DNA from: Emcibacter sp. SYSU 3D8
GTDB taxonomy: Bacteria; Pseudomonadota; Alphaproteobacteria; SMXS01
Assembly (NCBI RefSeq): GCF_039655875.1
Contig: NZ_JBBYXK010000006.1
Location: 1 to 64,000 of the forward strand
Length of the DNA stretch: 64,000 nucleotides
Direction: 5' to 3'
Shown here: one piece after another, positions 42,515 through 52,051 of the stretch
How the letters are laid out: each line of letters starts with the position of its first letter
How positions within the stretch are numbered: the stretch's first letter is position 1
Position numbers and translations under genes: made by a program
The notes under the pieces: generated by a model
What the model saw: only the letters and a program-made list of their open reading frames with translations
Database searches by the model: none
Told to the model about the DNA's origin: nothing

Positions 42515-42638
42515 GAACTTCCCCCAAATTCCCCATGGCTGCCGATACGGCGGGCCACCATCAGAACTCCATGATACCAAAAAAGAAACGGCGGCCACAA
42601 GCCGCCGTTTCGACAGTGAAAATGCCGCCGGGATCGCT

Positions 42639-43403
42639 TCAGGAAGCCGCCTTGACGGCAGCCTCCCGCGCGGCGCGGACCTTGTCGTTGGTCTGGTTGA
42701 ACAGCAGCGCGCGCCGCTCCTTTTCCTCTGCCTCGGTCAGCTTGCGGTCGCCGAGCTCGCGGCCGACCTTGCGGCCCTTGTCGACGGCCGGCCGAGCGCC
42801 CACCAGATCGATCCAGCGCTTCAGGTTGGGAAACGGCTCCAGCACATTCTCGTCGATCAGCCGCGGTAACAGGAACGCCCAGGGCCAGCTGACCATGTCG
42901 GCGATGCTGTAATCGGGGCCGGCCAAGTACTCGTTCACCGAAAGCTGGGCATCCATGACGCCCGAAAGGCGATCCACCTCGCCGACGAAACGCCGCGTGC
43001 CGTATTCCAGTTGCTCCGGCTTGTCGGTCAGGTTCTTGGCGTAGTTCTTGAAGTGGTTGGCGTTGCCCATCATCGGCCCCAGATTGGCCATCTGCCAGTG
43101 CACCCATTGCAGCACCTTGTAGCGGCCGGGGCCGCTGGCCGGCAGGAACTGGCCGGTCTTGTCGGCCAGGTATTCCAGGATGGCGCCCGATTCGAAGATC
43201 GACAGGGGCGCGCCGCCGCCGATCGGGTCGTGGTCGACAATGGCGGGCATGCGGTTGTTGGGGCTGATGCGAAGGAAACCGGCGGTGAACTGGTCGCCGC
43301 CGCCGATGTCCACCGGCACGACGGTGTAAGGCAGGCCGGTTTCCTCCAGCATGATGGTGACCTTCCACCCGTTGGGCGTCGGCCAGTAATGCACGTCGAT
43401 CAT
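42639..43403 (-). CDS. glutathione S-transferase, YfcG/YghU-like
   Basis: The 254-residue protein has the thioredoxin-like GST domain (IDVHYWPTPNGWKVTIMLEETGLPY, NNRMPAIVDHDP, IFESGAILEYLADKTG). The helical domain has QWVHWQMANLGPMMGNANHF and YSIADMVSWPW. The PTPNGWKV motif places it near the nu-class YfcG/YghU enzymes, which act as disulfide reductases or peroxidases. GAGGAG lies seven bases before the ATG at 43403. Confidence 0.92.
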   Translation of the reverse strand: MIDVHYWPTPNGWKVTIMLEETGLPYTVVPVDIGGGDQFTAGFLRISPNNRMPAIVDHDPIGGGAPLSIFESGAILEYLADKTGQFLPASGPGRYKVLQWVHWQMANLGPMMGNANHFKNYAKNLTDKPEQLEYGTRRFVGEVDRLSGVMDAQLSVNEYLAGPDYSIADMVSWPWAFLLPRLIDENVLEPFPNLKRWIDLVGARPAVDKGRKVGRELGDRKLTEAEEKERRALLFNQTNDKVRAAREAAVKAAS

Positions 43404-43589
43404 CGCTCGCTCCTCGAATTTCAATTCGACGGCAGGATGGCCGAGCGGCCCGGTACTGGCAAAGAAAATTCACCCGCGCAGGTCCGCAAGCGCCGAGTGC
43501 ATCGCTGCGCCCGGACACGTGTTCCTGTTGGACCTGCGGGTTCCAGCCCTCATACTGCGCGGCCCTGCAGCTGACCTGGCGACGCTCCC

Positions 43590-44966
43590 ATGACATCAAA
43601 AAACTTGATGCGGATCACCTTTCTCGGCGCCGTGGGAACCGTGACCGGCTCGAAATATCTGGTGCGCGCCGGCAAGGCCCGCCTGCTGGTGGACTGCGGA
43701 TTGTTTCAGGGCTTCAAGAATCTGCGGCTGCGAAACCGGGCGCCCCTGCCGCTGGATCCGGCTTCGCTGGACGCGGTAATCCTGACCCATGCCCATCTGG
43801 ATCATTCCGGCTACCTGCCTCTGCTGGTTCGCAACGGCTTCCACGGGCCCGTCCTGTGCACGCCCGGCACCGCCGATCTGTGCCGCATCCTGCTGCCGGA
43901 CAGCGCCATGCTGCAGGAACGGGACGCGGACTTCGCCAACCGACACGGCACCTCGAAGCATCACCCGGCACAGCCGCTCTATACCAGAAAGGATGCCGAG
44001 CGCGCGCTGGGACAGCTGCGCTGCATGAACTATGGCGAGGACGCCCGCATCGGCAAGGGTGTCACGCTGCGCTTCGACCAGGCCGGCCACATCCTGGGCT
44101 CGGCATTGACCCGGCTGACCTGGAAGGGCACCAGCCTGCAGTTCTCGGGCGACCTTGGCCGGCCCGAATCCGCCACCCTGCCCGCGCCGGCGACAATCGA
44201 GGAAGCTGACTACCTGGTGGTGGAATCCACCTATGGCGACCGGCAACATCCGCATGTCGATCCGGAGACCATGCTGGCGGATGTGATCAACCGGACCAGC
44301 GGCCGGGGCGGCTCCGTGGTGATCCCGGCCTTCGCCGTGGGCCGCACCCAGACGCTGCTCTATCACCTGGCGCGGCTGAAGCACGAGCAGCGGATTCCCG
44401 ACCTGCCCATCTTTCTCGACAGCCCCATGGCGATCAACGCCACGGAGACATTCGAGCGGCATCCCAACGAGCACAAGCTGACGCGCAAGCAATGCCACGA
44501 GGCGTTCGACGTCGCCACCTATGTGCGGGATCCGGAGGACTCAAAGGCGCTGGACCGCTCGGCCATGCCCATGGTGCTGGTGTCGGCCAGCGGCATGGCG
44601 ACCGGCGGTCGGGTGCTGCACCACCTGATGCATTTCGCCCCGGATCCGCGCAACACCATCCTGTTCGCAGGATTCCAGGCCGGCGGCACGCGGGGCGCGG
44701 CCATAGTCGCCGGCGCCCGTGAGGTGAAGATTTTCGGCAATTACGTGCCGGTCAGGGCCGAGGTGCAGAACATGGACATGTTCTCGGCCCATGCGGATGC
44801 CGACGAGATCATGGCATGGCTGGGCGGCTTCCGCCGCCCGCCAAAGATGACCTTCGTGACCCATGGCGAGCCGGCCGCCGCCGACGCCCTGCGCCACCGC
44901 ATCGAGGAGGGGCTGGGCTGGGACTGCATGGTGCCCGACTACAAGGAACGCTACGACCTGGACTAG
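43590..44966 (+). CDS. beta-CASP metallo-beta-lactamase-fold RNA hydrolase
   Basis: The 458-residue protein has the MBL motifs: LTHAHLDHSGYLPLL (HxHxDH), DQAGHILGSALTRL and SGDLGRPESATLPAP. The beta-CASP part has VVESTYGDRQHP, AVGRTQTLLYHLARL and PMVLVSASGMATGGRV. AHADADEIMAWL follows, then the C-terminal FVTHGEPAAADAL with the last His. It belongs to the CPSF-like RNA exonuclease family. Starts at 43590 and 43608 are both possible, and neither has a strong ribosome-binding site. Confidence 0.93.
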   Translation: MTSKNLMRITFLGAVGTVTGSKYLVRAGKARLLVDCGLFQGFKNLRLRNRAPLPLDPASLDAVILTHAHLDHSGYLPLLVRNGFHGPVLCTPGTADLCRILLPDSAMLQERDADFANRHGTSKHHPAQPLYTRKDAERALGQLRCMNYGEDARIGKGVTLRFDQAGHILGSALTRLTWKGTSLQFSGDLGRPESATLPAPATIEEADYLVVESTYGDRQHPHVDPETMLADVINRTSGRGGSVVIPAFAVGRTQTLLYHLARLKHEQRIPDLPIFLDSPMAINATETFERHPNEHKLTRKQCHEAFDVATYVRDPEDSKALDRSAMPMVLVSASGMATGGRVLHHLMHFAPDPRNTILFAGFQAGGTRGAAIVAGAREVKIFGNYVPVRAEVQNMDMFSAHADADEIMAWLGGFRRPPKMTFVTHGEPAAADALRHRIEEGLGWDCMVPDYKERYDLD

Positions 44967-45015
44967 CCGTGCCGCCTCGCCGGGACGCCGTGCGCCGCCG
45001 GCGGGAAAGGCCGGA

Positions 45016-45474
45016 TCAGTCGAACGTGTCGCGCAGGCCGTAGAATTCCCGCGTCGGCCACAGGAAATCGATGCGGGTGCGGTGGATCTTCCAGGCGCCG
45101 TCCACCTTCTTGTAGACGTCGTCATAGACGCCGAACAGGGTGAGCGGTTTGGGCGCGCCGGGCGACACGTTCAGGTTGAGCTGGTACCAGCGCCCATTGG
45201 CGGTGTCCTTGTCGATCAGCCGGATCCAGGGGTTGGTGACCGCGTGCATCTGGGAGTGCTCCAGACGGCCGCTGCCATAAAGGAAATCGTGGTAGCGGGC
45301 GCGGATCTGGTCCTTGCCGACCCAGTCGCCGCCGAAATTCGGGCCGAACTCGCAGATGGCGTCGTCGGTGAACAGGCTGACCAGCTCGTCCAGCTTGTTG
45401 CCGTCGTAATAGTGAGAATAGAGATGGCGCATCTGCTTGATGGCCTCGATCTCCAGCAGCTCCTCGATGGTCAT
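45016..45474 (-). CDS. SnoaL-like NTF2-fold protein
   Basis: The 152-residue protein has the SnoaL-like pattern: an N-terminal helix (TIEELLEIEAIKQMRHLYSHYYDGNKLDELVSLF), TDDAICEFGP, IRARYHDFL, MHAVTNPWIRL, and GAWKIHRTRIDF at the end. The family includes isomerases, dehydratases and other small-molecule enzymes. The catalytic type is not clear. GGGGAGGA stands five bases before the ATG at 45474. The retron cassette starts just upstream. Confidence 0.85.
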   Translation of the reverse strand: MTIEELLEIEAIKQMRHLYSHYYDGNKLDELVSLFTDDAICEFGPNFGGDWVGKDQIRARYHDFLYGSGRLEHSQMHAVTNPWIRLIDKDTANGRWYQLNLNVSPGAPKPLTLFGVYDDVYKKVDGAWKIHRTRIDFLWPTREFYGLRDTFD

Positions 45475-45562
45475 GGCATTCCTCCCCTGCGGTTCGGCGG
45501 CGAGCCTAGCGCATGGGCCGGAGAGGGCCAAGCCTTCACGCGTGAATTTGAGTCCGACCAAC

Positions 45563-46594
45563 CTACAGCTCTTCACCGTCCAAAATTTGTTTCTCCACTG
45601 CAATTGCTTCCATGTAATGAGTCATCACATCACTTTGCCCCTCTACAAGGGCAAGATAAGAAACCCTACCTTGTAACTGCTCGAGATATAGTGGATCCAA
45701 ATTTAATCGCTCGCTACTGGATATCACTCCAAACTTTTCTAGATAATAAATCTCTTGACGAACACTTTTCTTAAAGGCCCGCGGCAGACGAGGTTTCAAT
45801 CCATTCACGACGATTCCAGTTACGATTTTTCTACTATTTTCCCAGATAAAATGGGTTTTTCTGCCATTTATTTCGAACCCCTCCCCCCTAACAATCTCAC
45901 TGACAAAATTTATCCAGCTAGGTTCTATACTAAAACCAGAAATTGCAATATCGTCTGCATATCTTGTGTATTTCGCGCCTTTCGCACTCGCGAGACTGAA
46001 CAACCTATTGTCAAGCTTCCGAGCGATTATATTACTAACATAAGGGCTTGTAGGCGCACCTTGTGGAAGTTTTCCATTTAAACAGCATATCGATGCCAGG
46101 TAGAATGCCGCGTTTAAAGGATACCCGAACTGCCGGAACATCCCAATCACCCGTGGCAAGGAAATGCTCGGAAAGAAATCCTTTATGTCCATTTTGAGAA
46201 GCCTGCCGCAACCGAGATGCTGGGAGGCATTGGACAAAATGCCTTTTCCTTTTATAAAACCATGAGCCGCATAATGAACGTCTATTTTTTCTAATATTTC
46301 CGTTAGAATTACGCGCTGTATGGCCATTAGAGATGGTTTTGGAACTGCTATCTCGCGCGAGCCACCGGTTCGCTTCGCAATATTGAAATTCCGGTAGAAG
46401 CCATTAGACCTATTAATAATATCTGCTAACAATTCATCCTGAACTCCCAAATATTCTGCCAATTGACCAAAATCTAGAACGACTGGCAGCTCGTTGTCAG
46501 AGAGTCTTCTGAGCGCAGTCTCTATTCCCCGTGTTTGATCGAGGCGTAGATTCCACTTCGATAAAGCGTCGAGAAAATCATCAAGCGCAGACAT
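45563..46594 (-). CDS. retron reverse transcriptase
   Basis: The 343-residue RT has all the landmarks of a retron enzyme: NASQH at 122-126 (NAxxH of region X), MDIKDFFPS at 135-143 (motif A), QGAPTSP at 178-184 (motif B), YADD at 212-215 (catalytic motif C) and VTG at 258-260 (region Y). It copies part of its own RNA into msDNA from a 2'-5' branch. The RNA gene lies immediately upstream. The gene is AT-richer than its chromosome context, which suggests transfer. It is not a group II intron RT, because no maturase domain follows. Confidence 0.93.
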   Translation of the reverse strand: MSALDDFLDALSKWNLRLDQTRGIETALRRLSDNELPVVLDFGQLAEYLGVQDELLADIINRSNGFYRNFNIAKRTGGSREIAVPKPSLMAIQRVILTEILEKIDVHYAAHGFIKGKGILSNASQHLGCGRLLKMDIKDFFPSISLPRVIGMFRQFGYPLNAAFYLASICCLNGKLPQGAPTSPYVSNIIARKLDNRLFSLASAKGAKYTRYADDIAISGFSIEPSWINFVSEIVRGEGFEINGRKTHFIWENSRKIVTGIVVNGLKPRLPRAFKKSVRQEIYYLEKFGVISSSERLNLDPLYLEQLQGRVSYLALVEGQSDVMTHYMEAIAVEKQILDGEEL

Positions 46595-46613
46595 TGGCCC
46601 CCAGCGTCATGGT

Positions 46614-46800
46614 GTGCAGCGCTGACCGCTACCTACTTACTGATTCATCCTGCGAAACGCCGAACCCACCCCAAGCGAGGCAGTTTCGTGCGCTTGTAAA
46701 GCGCGAGGGTGGCGGACTTCGCCACCCTCATCGTTAACGCGACCATTCGGACCAGAGGCGACTCGCCTCCCTGGCTCTAGCCGCCAACGCTGCACGTACA
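46614..46800 (-). ncRNA. retron msr-msd RNA
   Basis: On the minus strand a1 (46785-46795, GTGCAGCGTTG) pairs with a2 (46614-46624, CAGCGCTGCAC) over 11 bases with one G-U. Between them lie a hairpin at 46752-46774, a perfect 10-bp hairpin at 46705-46729, a small GCGCTT/AAGCGC hairpin at 46690-46704, and an msd-like stem (46653-46661 with 46679-46688). This order of a1, msr hairpins, msd and a2, ahead of an RT gene, is the retron pattern. Exact transcript ends and the branching G are not determined. Confidence 0.82.
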
Positions 46801-46826
46801 AAGGTTATTAAGTTTAGAACGGTCGG

Positions 46827-47162
46827 TCAATTCGCGAAATAGGCTCGCGCCAACGCCTTCCTCTTCGGTGTGTATGTGTCAGTACGTGGCGCTAAACCAA
46901 TTGGATCTTTCCAAGGAGCCGCAACATTAATGAACAGCTGTTTACGCATCCGAAGCGCCCAAGTTCGGCCGTACCTAGTCATTATGAACCTCCCCGATTC
47001 CTCGACAACCACTTTATTTTCTCTTAGCCACTCAAGAGCAGAAATTATTTGAATGGGAGACAGCCGATATTTCAAATGAAAGTCATATGGCACCAAACCA
47101 TTCCGGTTAGCAAAAAGGCTACGCAAAATTTCTCTGTCGGCAGATGTCAACTCTCTCAACAT
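46827..47162 (-). CDS. winged-helix protein of the retron
   Basis: The 111-residue protein has a winged-helix pattern: LTSADREILRSLFANRNGLV, then IQIISALEWLRENKVVVEESGRFIMT. Its start directly follows the stop of the PRTase-like gene (TGA then ATG) with AGGAG upstream. In type III retrons a DNA-binding protein of this kind accompanies the PRTase-like effector. It may bind msDNA. Confidence 0.75.
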   Translation of the reverse strand: MLRELTSADREILRSLFANRNGLVPYDFHLKYRLSPIQIISALEWLRENKVVVEESGRFIMTRYGRTWALRMRKQLFINVAAPWKDPIGLAPRTDTYTPKRKALARAYFAN

Positions 47163-48026
47163 TCAAATTCTCCTAAATATCACTGGTCGTCTCGATTTAT
47201 CTATGTACTTTGGCCACCAAAATATTGGAAAGACGTTATCTGGCACATTCCAATCTTGCATACAAAATAATGATTCCGATTGCTGATATCCAAAGCTTTG
47301 AAGAGGGGCGCGTTTAATGGTTTTTGCCAAATCCTGCTCAAGACGCTTCATATGAGCAATATTATTTGGAAGCTCTACTCCAGAGTAATTTCCCGAAATA
47401 CCTTTTTTCAACCAAACCGGACAATAGGTGTCAATTTTTTCATCCAAAAGCCGATCTCTAGCATTTTCCATACCGGCTGCCGCCGTCACATACATTTTAA
47501 CGTGTGCCATGCCCATGGCTGCCAACCGATTCTCAAGCGATCTATATCTCGAAATCATCGTTTCGCCGGTGCCAATAAAGTCATCAAGAAGAACCATATT
47601 GTTCTTACCATTCAGTCTTTTTAGGCCCTCAGGCACGCTATTAACAAATGATCTGCCGGTCCAATTGTCATCGGGATCAAATTTATTCTTTATAATCTGC
47701 AAAAACGCCTGAGATCCATCAGCATCTCCGTCATCGCTAATAGCCACAATTATTGAGTCATCAGCGGACAAATTCCACCTCCTCTCAATCACCTTAGCAA
47801 TAGAGGTTGCCATATCATTCTGCAAGTTACTATCAGCAACATAGAATCTTCGAATTAGATCATTAATTAAATCTCTTTCCCCCTGAGTTTGGCACTTATT
47901 CCAAAGCGCCAGCACGCCAGCGCTGGACCTCTTCAGCCAATTACAATCATTGAAGAGGGAATACAATTGCTCAAAGTCGGCAGGATCCATAATTGCCACT
48001 GCTCTGGGAAGCTCGTCTTCACTCAC
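47163..48026 (-). CDS. PRTase-like retron effector
   Basis: The 287-residue protein has a phosphoribosyltransferase-like signature, NNMVLLDDFIGTGETM (about 143-157, the PRPP-binding loop type). It is preceded by SIIVAISDDGDADGSQAF and followed by AHVKMYVTAAAGMENARDRL. Phosphoribosyltransferase-like proteins are the effector of type III retrons. I chose GTG at 48026 because AGGAG lies six bases upstream. A TTG at 48041 is also open. Order and composition tie it to the RT. The substrate is unknown. Confidence 0.75.
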   Translation of the reverse strand: MSEDELPRAVAIMDPADFEQLYSLFNDCNWLKRSSAGVLALWNKCQTQGERDLINDLIRRFYVADSNLQNDMATSIAKVIERRWNLSADDSIIVAISDDGDADGSQAFLQIIKNKFDPDDNWTGRSFVNSVPEGLKRLNGKNNMVLLDDFIGTGETMISRYRSLENRLAAMGMAHVKMYVTAAAGMENARDRLLDEKIDTYCPVWLKKGISGNYSGVELPNNIAHMKRLEQDLAKTIKRAPLQSFGYQQSESLFCMQDWNVPDNVFPIFWWPKYIDKSRRPVIFRRI

Positions 48027-48106
48027 GAACTGCTCCTGCAATATTAGAAAGAGAATAGCCTAAGGCACATGGTATATTGATCACAAGGTTAGATTAAAGT
48101 GAGTCC

Positions 48107-49561
48107 TTATCCCAGCTTCTTTTTCAGCAGCTCGTTGACCTGGGCCGGATTCGCCTTGCCCTGGCTCTGCTTCATCACCTGGCCGACGAACCAGCCGATG
48201 ACCTTCGGATTGGCGCCGCCGTCATACTGGGCGACCTGGCCGGGATTGTCGGCGATGATCTTGTCGACGATGCCTTCGATGAAGCCGGTGTCGGTGATCT
48301 GCTTCAGGCCCTTTTCCTCGACGATCACCGCCGGGTCGCCGCCGGTTTCCGCCATGATCTCGAACACGTCCTTGGCGATGCGGCCGGAGATGGTGTTGTC
48401 GGCGATCAGGTCGATCAGCTTGCCCAGGTTGGCGGCGGTCACCGGGCTTTCGGTGATCGACACGCCTTTGGCGTTGAGCGCGGCGAACAGGCTGCCGGTG
48501 ACCCAGTTGGACGCCTGCTTGGCATCGCGGCCCTTGGCCACTTCCTCGAAATAGACGCCGATCTCGGGCTCGGAGACCATCACGCCCGCGTCATAGACCG
48601 ACAGGCCGAAGTCGCGCATCAGGCGGTTCTTCTTCTCGTCGGGCAGCTCGGGCAGGCCGGCCCTGATCTCCTCGACCCAGTCGGGATCGAGTTCCAGCGG
48701 CAGCAGGTCCGGATCGGGGAAGTAGCGGTAGTCGTGCGCCTCTTCCTTCGAGCGCATGGAGCGGGTTACGCCCTGCGCCACGTCGTAGAGACGGGTCTGC
48801 TGGACGATGGCGCCGCCGTCCTCGATCACGTCGATCTGGCGGCGCGCCTCGTATTCGATGGCCTGCTGCACGAAACGCACCGAATTGACGTTCTTGATCT
48901 CGCAGCGCGTGCCCAGCGGACCGCCCGGCTTGCGCACCGATACGTTGACGTCGGCGCGCATGGAGCCCTGCTCCATGTTGCCGTCGCAGGTGCCGATATA
49001 GCGCAGGATGGTGCGCAGCTTCTTCAGATAGGCCCCCGCCTCTTCCGACGATCGCATGTCGGGCTTGGACACGATCTCCATCAGCGCCACGCCCGACCGG
49101 TTCAGGTCCACATAGGTCATGCTCGGATGCTGGTCGTGCATGGACTTGCCGGCGTCCTGCTCGAGATGCAGGCGCTCGATGCCGACCTCCTTGGTCTCGC
49201 CGTCCTTCAGGTCGAGGGTAATGATCCCCTCGCCCACCACCGGCTGCTTGTACTGGGAAATCTGGTAGCCCTGCGGCAGGTCGGCGTAGAAATAGTTCTT
49301 CCGGTCGAAGATCGAATAGAAGTTGATCTGTGCCTCAAGCGCCAGGCCGGTGCGCACCGCCTGCTCGACGCAATAGCCGTTGATCACCGGCAGCATGCCA
49401 GGCATGGCGGCGTCCACCAGGCTGACCTGGGTGTTGGGTTCGGCGCCGAATTCGGTGGACGCGCCGGAGAACAGCTTGGAATTGGAGGTGATCTGGGCGT
49501 GGACCTCGAGGCCGATGACCACTTCCCACTCGCCGGTCGCGCCGGAAATCAGCTTGGACAT
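48107..49561 (-). CDS. gatB: Asp-tRNA(Asn)/Glu-tRNA(Gln) amidotransferase subunit B
   Basis: GatB recognises misacylated tRNA and activates it for amidation. The 484-residue protein has the family core ([78 protein letters not shown]). A C-terminal YqeY-like helical tail ends [15 protein letters not shown]. The ATG overlaps the gatA stop. Longer start codons lie inside gatA. The retron inserts just past its end. Confidence 0.98.
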   Translation of the reverse strand: MSKLISGATGEWEVVIGLEVHAQITSNSKLFSGASTEFGAEPNTQVSLVDAAMPGMLPVINGYCVEQAVRTGLALEAQINFYSIFDRKNYFYADLPQGYQISQYKQPVVGEGIITLDLKDGETKEVGIERLHLEQDAGKSMHDQHPSMTYVDLNRSGVALMEIVSKPDMRSSEEAGAYLKKLRTILRYIGTCDGNMEQGSMRADVNVSVRKPGGPLGTRCEIKNVNSVRFVQQAIEYEARRQIDVIEDGGAIVQQTRLYDVAQGVTRSMRSKEEAHDYRYFPDPDLLPLELDPDWVEEIRAGLPELPDEKKNRLMRDFGLSVYDAGVMVSEPEIGVYFEEVAKGRDAKQASNWVTGSLFAALNAKGVSITESPVTAANLGKLIDLIADNTISGRIAKDVFEIMAETGGDPAVIVEEKGLKQITDTGFIEGIVDKIIADNPGQVAQYDGGANPKVIGWFVGQVMKQSQGKANPAQVNELLKKKLG

Positions 49562-51042
49562 CACGCGGCCTCCTTCCACCACGCCTTGGGCCGGGCGCCG
49601 AGTCCGGCGGCCTGCTCGATGACGTGTCCCACCTTCAGCACGGTCTCTTCCTCGAACGGACGGCCAAGGACCTGCAGGCCCAACGGCATACCGGCGCTGC
49701 ACATGCCCGCAGGCACCGACATGCCCGGGATGCCGGCCAGCGAGGCCGGCACGGTGAACACGTCGTTGAGATACATGGAGATCGGATCGGCCGACTTTTC
49801 GCCCGGCGAGAAGGCCGAGCACGGCGCCGTCGGCGTCAGGATGGCGTCGACCTGGCCGAACGCCTGCTCGAAATCCTGGGCGATCAGGGTCCGGACCTTC
49901 TGCGCCTTCAGGTAATAGGCATCGTAGTAGCCCGCCGACAGCACATAGGTGCCGATCAGGATGCGGCGCTGCACCTCGTGGCCGAAGCCGGCGCCGCGGG
50001 TGTTCTCGTACATCTCGCTGAGGCTGTTCCCGGTCTCGCGCAGACCGTAGCGCACGCCGTCATACCGCGCCAGGTTGGAGCTGGCCTCGGCCGGGGCGAC
50101 CACGTAATAGGTCGCCAGCGCGTATTTGGTGTGGGGCAGCGAGATGTCGACGATCTGGGCGCCGGCGTCCTTCATCCACTGGATGCCGCGATCCCACAGA
50201 TCGAGAATGTCCTGCGGCGCGCCGTCGAGACGATATTCGCGGGGAATGCCGATCTTCATGCCGCGGATGTCGCCGGTCAGCGCCTTGGCGTAATCCGGCA
50301 CCGGCAGATTGATGGATGTCGAGTCCTTCGGATCGTGACCAGCCATGGAACGCAGCATGATCGCCGCGTCCTCGACGGTGCGGGCAAGCGGGCCCGCCTG
50401 GTCCAGCGACGAGGCGAAGGCGATGATGCCCCAGCGCGAGCAGCGGCCATAGGTCGGCTTGATGCCGGCAAGACCGCAGAAGCTGGCAGGCTGGCGGATC
50501 GAGCCGCCGGTATCGGTACCGGTGGCCGCAGCGGCCATGTGCGCCGCGACCGCGGCGGCCGAGCCGCCCGACGAACCGCCCGGCACGCGGGCCTTGCCGT
50601 CGCTGGCGCGCCACGGATTCTCGACCGGGCCGTAGAAGCTGGTCTCGTTCGACGAGCCCATGGCGAATTCGTCAAGGCTCACCTTGCCCAGCATCACCGC
50701 GCCGTCGCGCCAGAGATTGGCGGTGACCGATGATTCATAGGGCGGCTTGAAGCCGTCGAGGATGTGGCTCGAGGCGGTGGTGAGGATATCCTTGGTGCAG
50801 AACAGGTCCTTGATGGCGACCGGAATGCCGCCCAGCGGCCCGGCGTCACCCGCGCGGCGCGCTGTGTCGGCGGCATCGGCCATCTCCAGCGCCTTGTCGG
50901 GCGTCTCGGTGGTGAAGGCGTTGAGCGCCCGGCCGTTCTCGACCTCGGCAAGGTAGGCCTGGGTCAGTTCGCGGGAGGTGAATTCGCCCTTGGCGAGGCC
51001 GGCGAGCGCGCCGGCAATGGTCAGGTCGGTGAGGCTGGTCAT
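49561..51042 (-). CDS. gatA: Asp-tRNA(Asn)/Glu-tRNA(Gln) amidotransferase subunit A
   Basis: GatA is the amidase that frees ammonia from glutamine for transfer to the tRNA. The 493-residue protein has the Ser-cisSer-Lys triad segments: [10 protein letters not shown] with Lys, GSSNETS, and [16 protein letters not shown] with both Ser. It overlaps gatC (TAATG) and gatB at its ends. The gene is intact. Confidence 0.98.
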   Translation of the reverse strand: MTSLTDLTIAGALAGLAKGEFTSRELTQAYLAEVENGRALNAFTTETPDKALEMADAADTARRAGDAGPLGGIPVAIKDLFCTKDILTTASSHILDGFKPPYESSVTANLWRDGAVMLGKVSLDEFAMGSSNETSFYGPVENPWRASDGKARVPGGSSGGSAAAVAAHMAAAATGTDTGGSIRQPASFCGLAGIKPTYGRCSRWGIIAFASSLDQAGPLARTVEDAAIMLRSMAGHDPKDSTSINLPVPDYAKALTGDIRGMKIGIPREYRLDGAPQDILDLWDRGIQWMKDAGAQIVDISLPHTKYALATYYVVAPAEASSNLARYDGVRYGLRETGNSLSEMYENTRGAGFGHEVQRRILIGTYVLSAGYYDAYYLKAQKVRTLIAQDFEQAFGQVDAILTPTAPCSAFSPGEKSADPISMYLNDVFTVPASLAGIPGMSVPAGMCSAGMPLGLQVLGRPFEEETVLKVGHVIEQAAGLGARPKAWWKEAA

Positions 51043-51329
51043 TATTCGATCACTTTCGGCACGGCGAAGAAGCCGTTCTGGGCATCGGGCGCGTTGGCCA
51101 GCACGTCGGCCTGCCGGTCGCCATCGGTGACGACATCGTCACGCCGCGGCAACCGCACATGCACCACGCTGGTCAGCGGCGGCACGTTGTCGGTATTGAC
51201 CTCGGAGAGTTGCTCGACCCAGGACAGCAATTGGTTCAACTCGCCCGCCAGGGGCTCGAGCCTGTCTTCCGGCACCTTGAGGCGCGCCAGATGGGCGATG
51301 CGTGCGACCGTTTTCGTATCAACCGACAT
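51042..51329 (-). CDS. gatC: Asp-tRNA(Asn)/Glu-tRNA(Gln) amidotransferase subunit C
   Basis: GatC is the 95-residue linker that stabilises GatA-GatB. It has the usual start ([21 protein letters not shown]), [17 protein letters not shown] and the ending [21 protein letters not shown]. It heads the gatCAB operon. A 173-base gap with the divergent GrpB-like gene must contain both promoters. Confidence 0.97.
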   Translation of the reverse strand: MSVDTKTVARIAHLARLKVPEDRLEPLAGELNQLLSWVEQLSEVNTDNVPPLTSVVHVRLPRRDDVVTDGDRQADVLANAPDAQNGFFAVPKVIE

Positions 51330-51502
51330 GGATGTTCCAAATTATGCCGGGGCGGCAGCCGCCCCCTGTTCCGAAGGCGCGGAAATTAGCCCGGATGGGG
51401 CGTCGCGGCAAGGTGCGAGGGGTAATGCAATATGTGCATGTTGCGGCCGATCACCGTCGTCGCCGCTTTCGCCCGGATAACAACTAAGGGTATCGTCGCC
51501 CC

Positions 51503-52051
51503 ATGCGCGAACCTGCCATCCATGATGTTGAAATCGTTCCTTACGATCCGGCATGGCCGAGTCTGGCCGAACTGGAGTCCGTCCGGCTGGCCGGCGTGCT
51601 CGGCGGCACCCTGCTGCGCATCGAGCATGTCGGCTCGACGTCGGTGCCTGGACTGGCCGCCAAGCCGATCATCGACATGATCCCCGTCGTCGCGAATCTC
51701 GATGATCTGGACTGGAAGCGACCGAACGTCGAGGCGCTGGGCTATGCATGGTTCGGCGAATACGGCATCGAGGGACGGCGATTCTGCAGTCTCGACAGGA
51801 ACGGCAAGCGGACCGTTCATCTGCACGTCTTCCAACAGGGATCGCCGCAGATCACCCGGCACCTCGCATTCAGGAACTATCTGCGGGCGAATCCCGCCGC
51901 AGCCCGCGACTACGAAACCGAGAAGCACCGTGCCGCGGCGCTCCATCCACACGATTCCTCGGCCTACAACCGGGAAAAGTGGGACTGGGTGGCGCGCATG
52001 GAAGCCACGGCGATGGACTGGGCAGGATCGGAGCCGACGGCCAATGCCTGA
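51503..52051 (+). CDS. GrpB family protein
   Basis: The 182-residue protein has the GrpB nucleotidyltransferase-like motifs: VEIVPYDPAWPSLAELESVRL, LLRIEHVGSTSVPGLAAKPIIDMIPVV, and VHLHVFQQGSPQITRHLAFRNYLRANP. The family is related to nucleotidyltransferases and may act with small nucleotides. No substrate is proven. Its end overlaps ruvX. Confidence 0.9.
   Translation: MREPAIHDVEIVPYDPAWPSLAELESVRLAGVLGGTLLRIEHVGSTSVPGLAAKPIIDMIPVVANLDDLDWKRPNVEALGYAWFGEYGIEGRRFCSLDRNGKRTVHLHVFQQGSPQITRHLAFRNYLRANPAAARDYETEKHRAAALHPHDSSAYNREKWDWVARMEATAMDWAGSEPTANA

Noticed and set aside
45563-46594. Group II intron or DGR reverse transcriptase
   Set aside because: There is no maturase or HNH domain, no intron RNA and no template/variable repeat pair. 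NAxxH and VTG motifs point to a retron.
48734-50733. Long plus-strand frames over gatB and gatA
   Set aside because: They are antisense to intact gatB and gatA.
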